64,000 nt of DNA, from NCBI RefSeq assembly GCF_014058705.1, contig NZ_CP059692.1:2361001-2425000 (forward strand), read 5' to 3'. This stretch comes from Aureimonas mangrovi (lineage in GTDB: Bacteria > Pseudomonadota > Alphaproteobacteria > Rhizobiales > Rhizobiaceae). The position numbers and the translations under genes are program-made. Shown here piece after piece: positions 63,465 through 64,000 of this stretch (the stretch's first letter is position 1; each line of letters begins with the position of its first letter). The notes beneath the pieces were generated by a model. The model was given only the letters and a program-made list of their open reading frames with translations, did no database searches and was not told where the DNA came from.

Positions 63465-64000
63465 TCAACGCGCGAAGCGGTCCGTCGCCTCGATCAGGAG
63501 CTTCAGGGTCCCGGGCTCCGAGAAGGCGTGGCCGGCGTCCTCGACGATCGAGAGCTGCGAGCCGGGCCAGGCGTGATGAAGGTCCCAGGCCGTCACCGGA
63601 GGCGTCACGACATCGTAGCGCCCCTGCACGATGACGCCGGGGATATCCGCCATGGTGCCAGCCTCGCGGATGAGCTGCCCTTCGCGCAGCCAGAGATTGT
63701 GGAAGAAATAGTGGTTCTCGATGCGGGCGAAGGCGATCGTCGCGTCGCTCGCGCCCTCGTCGCCGCCCCCACCGCCGCCATAGGCGCGGCGCATGGAGAC
63801 GGTCTGCGCTTCCCAGCCCGTCCAGGCGCGCGCAGCCCTTGCGCGCACCGCGCGATCTTCGTCGGTTAGGAGCCGACGATAGGCGGCGACCGGGTCCGCA
63901 AGGCCTGCCGGGGGCAGCGGAGCCAGAAAGCGCCGCCACTCCTCCGGGAAGAGCCTGCTCGCGCCTTCGCGGTAGAACCAGTCTAGCTCGGCGCGCCGCC
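63465..64000 (-). CDS. pip: Prolyl aminopeptidase, C-terminal part (cut by the window end)
   Basis: From the right edge the minus-strand frame reads RAELDWFYREGASRLFPEEW then RRFLAPLPPAGLADPVAAYR and WTGWEAQTVSMRRAY, matching the cap domain of prolyl aminopeptidases. The catalytic Asp (VIVQGRYDVVTPPVTAWDL) and His (EDAGHAFSEPG) of the alpha/beta-hydrolase fold are present; the nucleophile Ser lies outside the window. It would remove N-terminal proline from peptides in the cytoplasm. The in-frame ATG at 63848 is internal. Confidence 0.88.
   Translation of the reverse strand, partial: RRAELDWFYREGASRLFPEEWRRFLAPLPPAGLADPVAAYRRLLTDEDRAVRARAARAWTGWEAQTVSMRRAYGGGGGGDEGASDATIAFARIENHYFFHNLWLREGQLIREAGTMADIPGVIVQGRYDVVTPPVTAWDLHHAWPGSQLSIVEDAGHAFSEPGTLKLLIEATDRFAR

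Overview
The window is GC-rich, densely coded DNA from an alphaproteobacterium, most likely of the order Hyphomicrobiales (Rhizobiales). Supporting evidence includes a RirA-type iron regulator, an ExoD protein, a DUF982 protein, small rhizobial-type acidic proteins, a BioYMN biotin transporter and ribosome-binding and promoter patterns of that group. The family cannot be fixed from the sequence alone; a marine Aurantimonadaceae-like organism would fit but is only a guess.

Layout. 1-1557 is the end of a genomic island: an excisionase-like gene overlapping a tyrosine recombinase, followed by the 3' half of tRNA-Val(UAC) as attachment site. 1967-8396 is a peptide-type ABC importer operon with an M20 peptidase. 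8583-12096 holds a broken haloacid-dehalogenase-type hydrolase, a universal stress protein and an MFS exporter. 12116-16360 encodes ribonucleotide reductase nrdA-nrdB with class Ic hallmarks (Phe at the radical-Tyr position), preceded by candidate NrdR boxes. 16735-20523 is a divergent TetR / EmrAB-type efflux unit with a 25-bp palindromic operator. 20524-21383 is a scar of integrase and IS5-type remnants.

22577-33904 is the most unusual region. A TolC-like outer membrane factor is followed by an AT-rich gap, then a tight run of BapA-prefix adhesin, LapB-type ABC exporter, HlyD-type adaptor and a 1,039-residue fusion of an unknown N-terminal region, an alpha/alpha-toroid-like region and a MurF-like ligase. 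The adhesin carries a 180-residue Asp-Ala tract. The ligase start sits 9 nt after the adaptor stop, so it belongs to the secretion operon. I find no described role for such a ligase in type I secretion.

34262-40650 is a small island in the 5' half of tRNA-Ser(GCU). It is bounded by a 40-bp repeat of the tRNA and holds mostly very small genes (winged-helix pair with a tiny lipoprotein between, acidic 66-residue paralogues, DUF982, ExoD) plus a diguanylate cyclase, but no integrase. 40826-48602 contains an orphan TctC binding protein, rirA and a complete branched-chain amino acid transporter (livHMGF, DUF6867, livK). 48625-58613 contains the xylose genes (xylBA, ROK regulator, xylFHG), a D-amino-acid transaminase and glycerol kinase. 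58672-64000 contains vapBC, bioYMN, a LOG protein, RarD, a GFA-family protein and the C-terminal part of a prolyl aminopeptidase running off the window.
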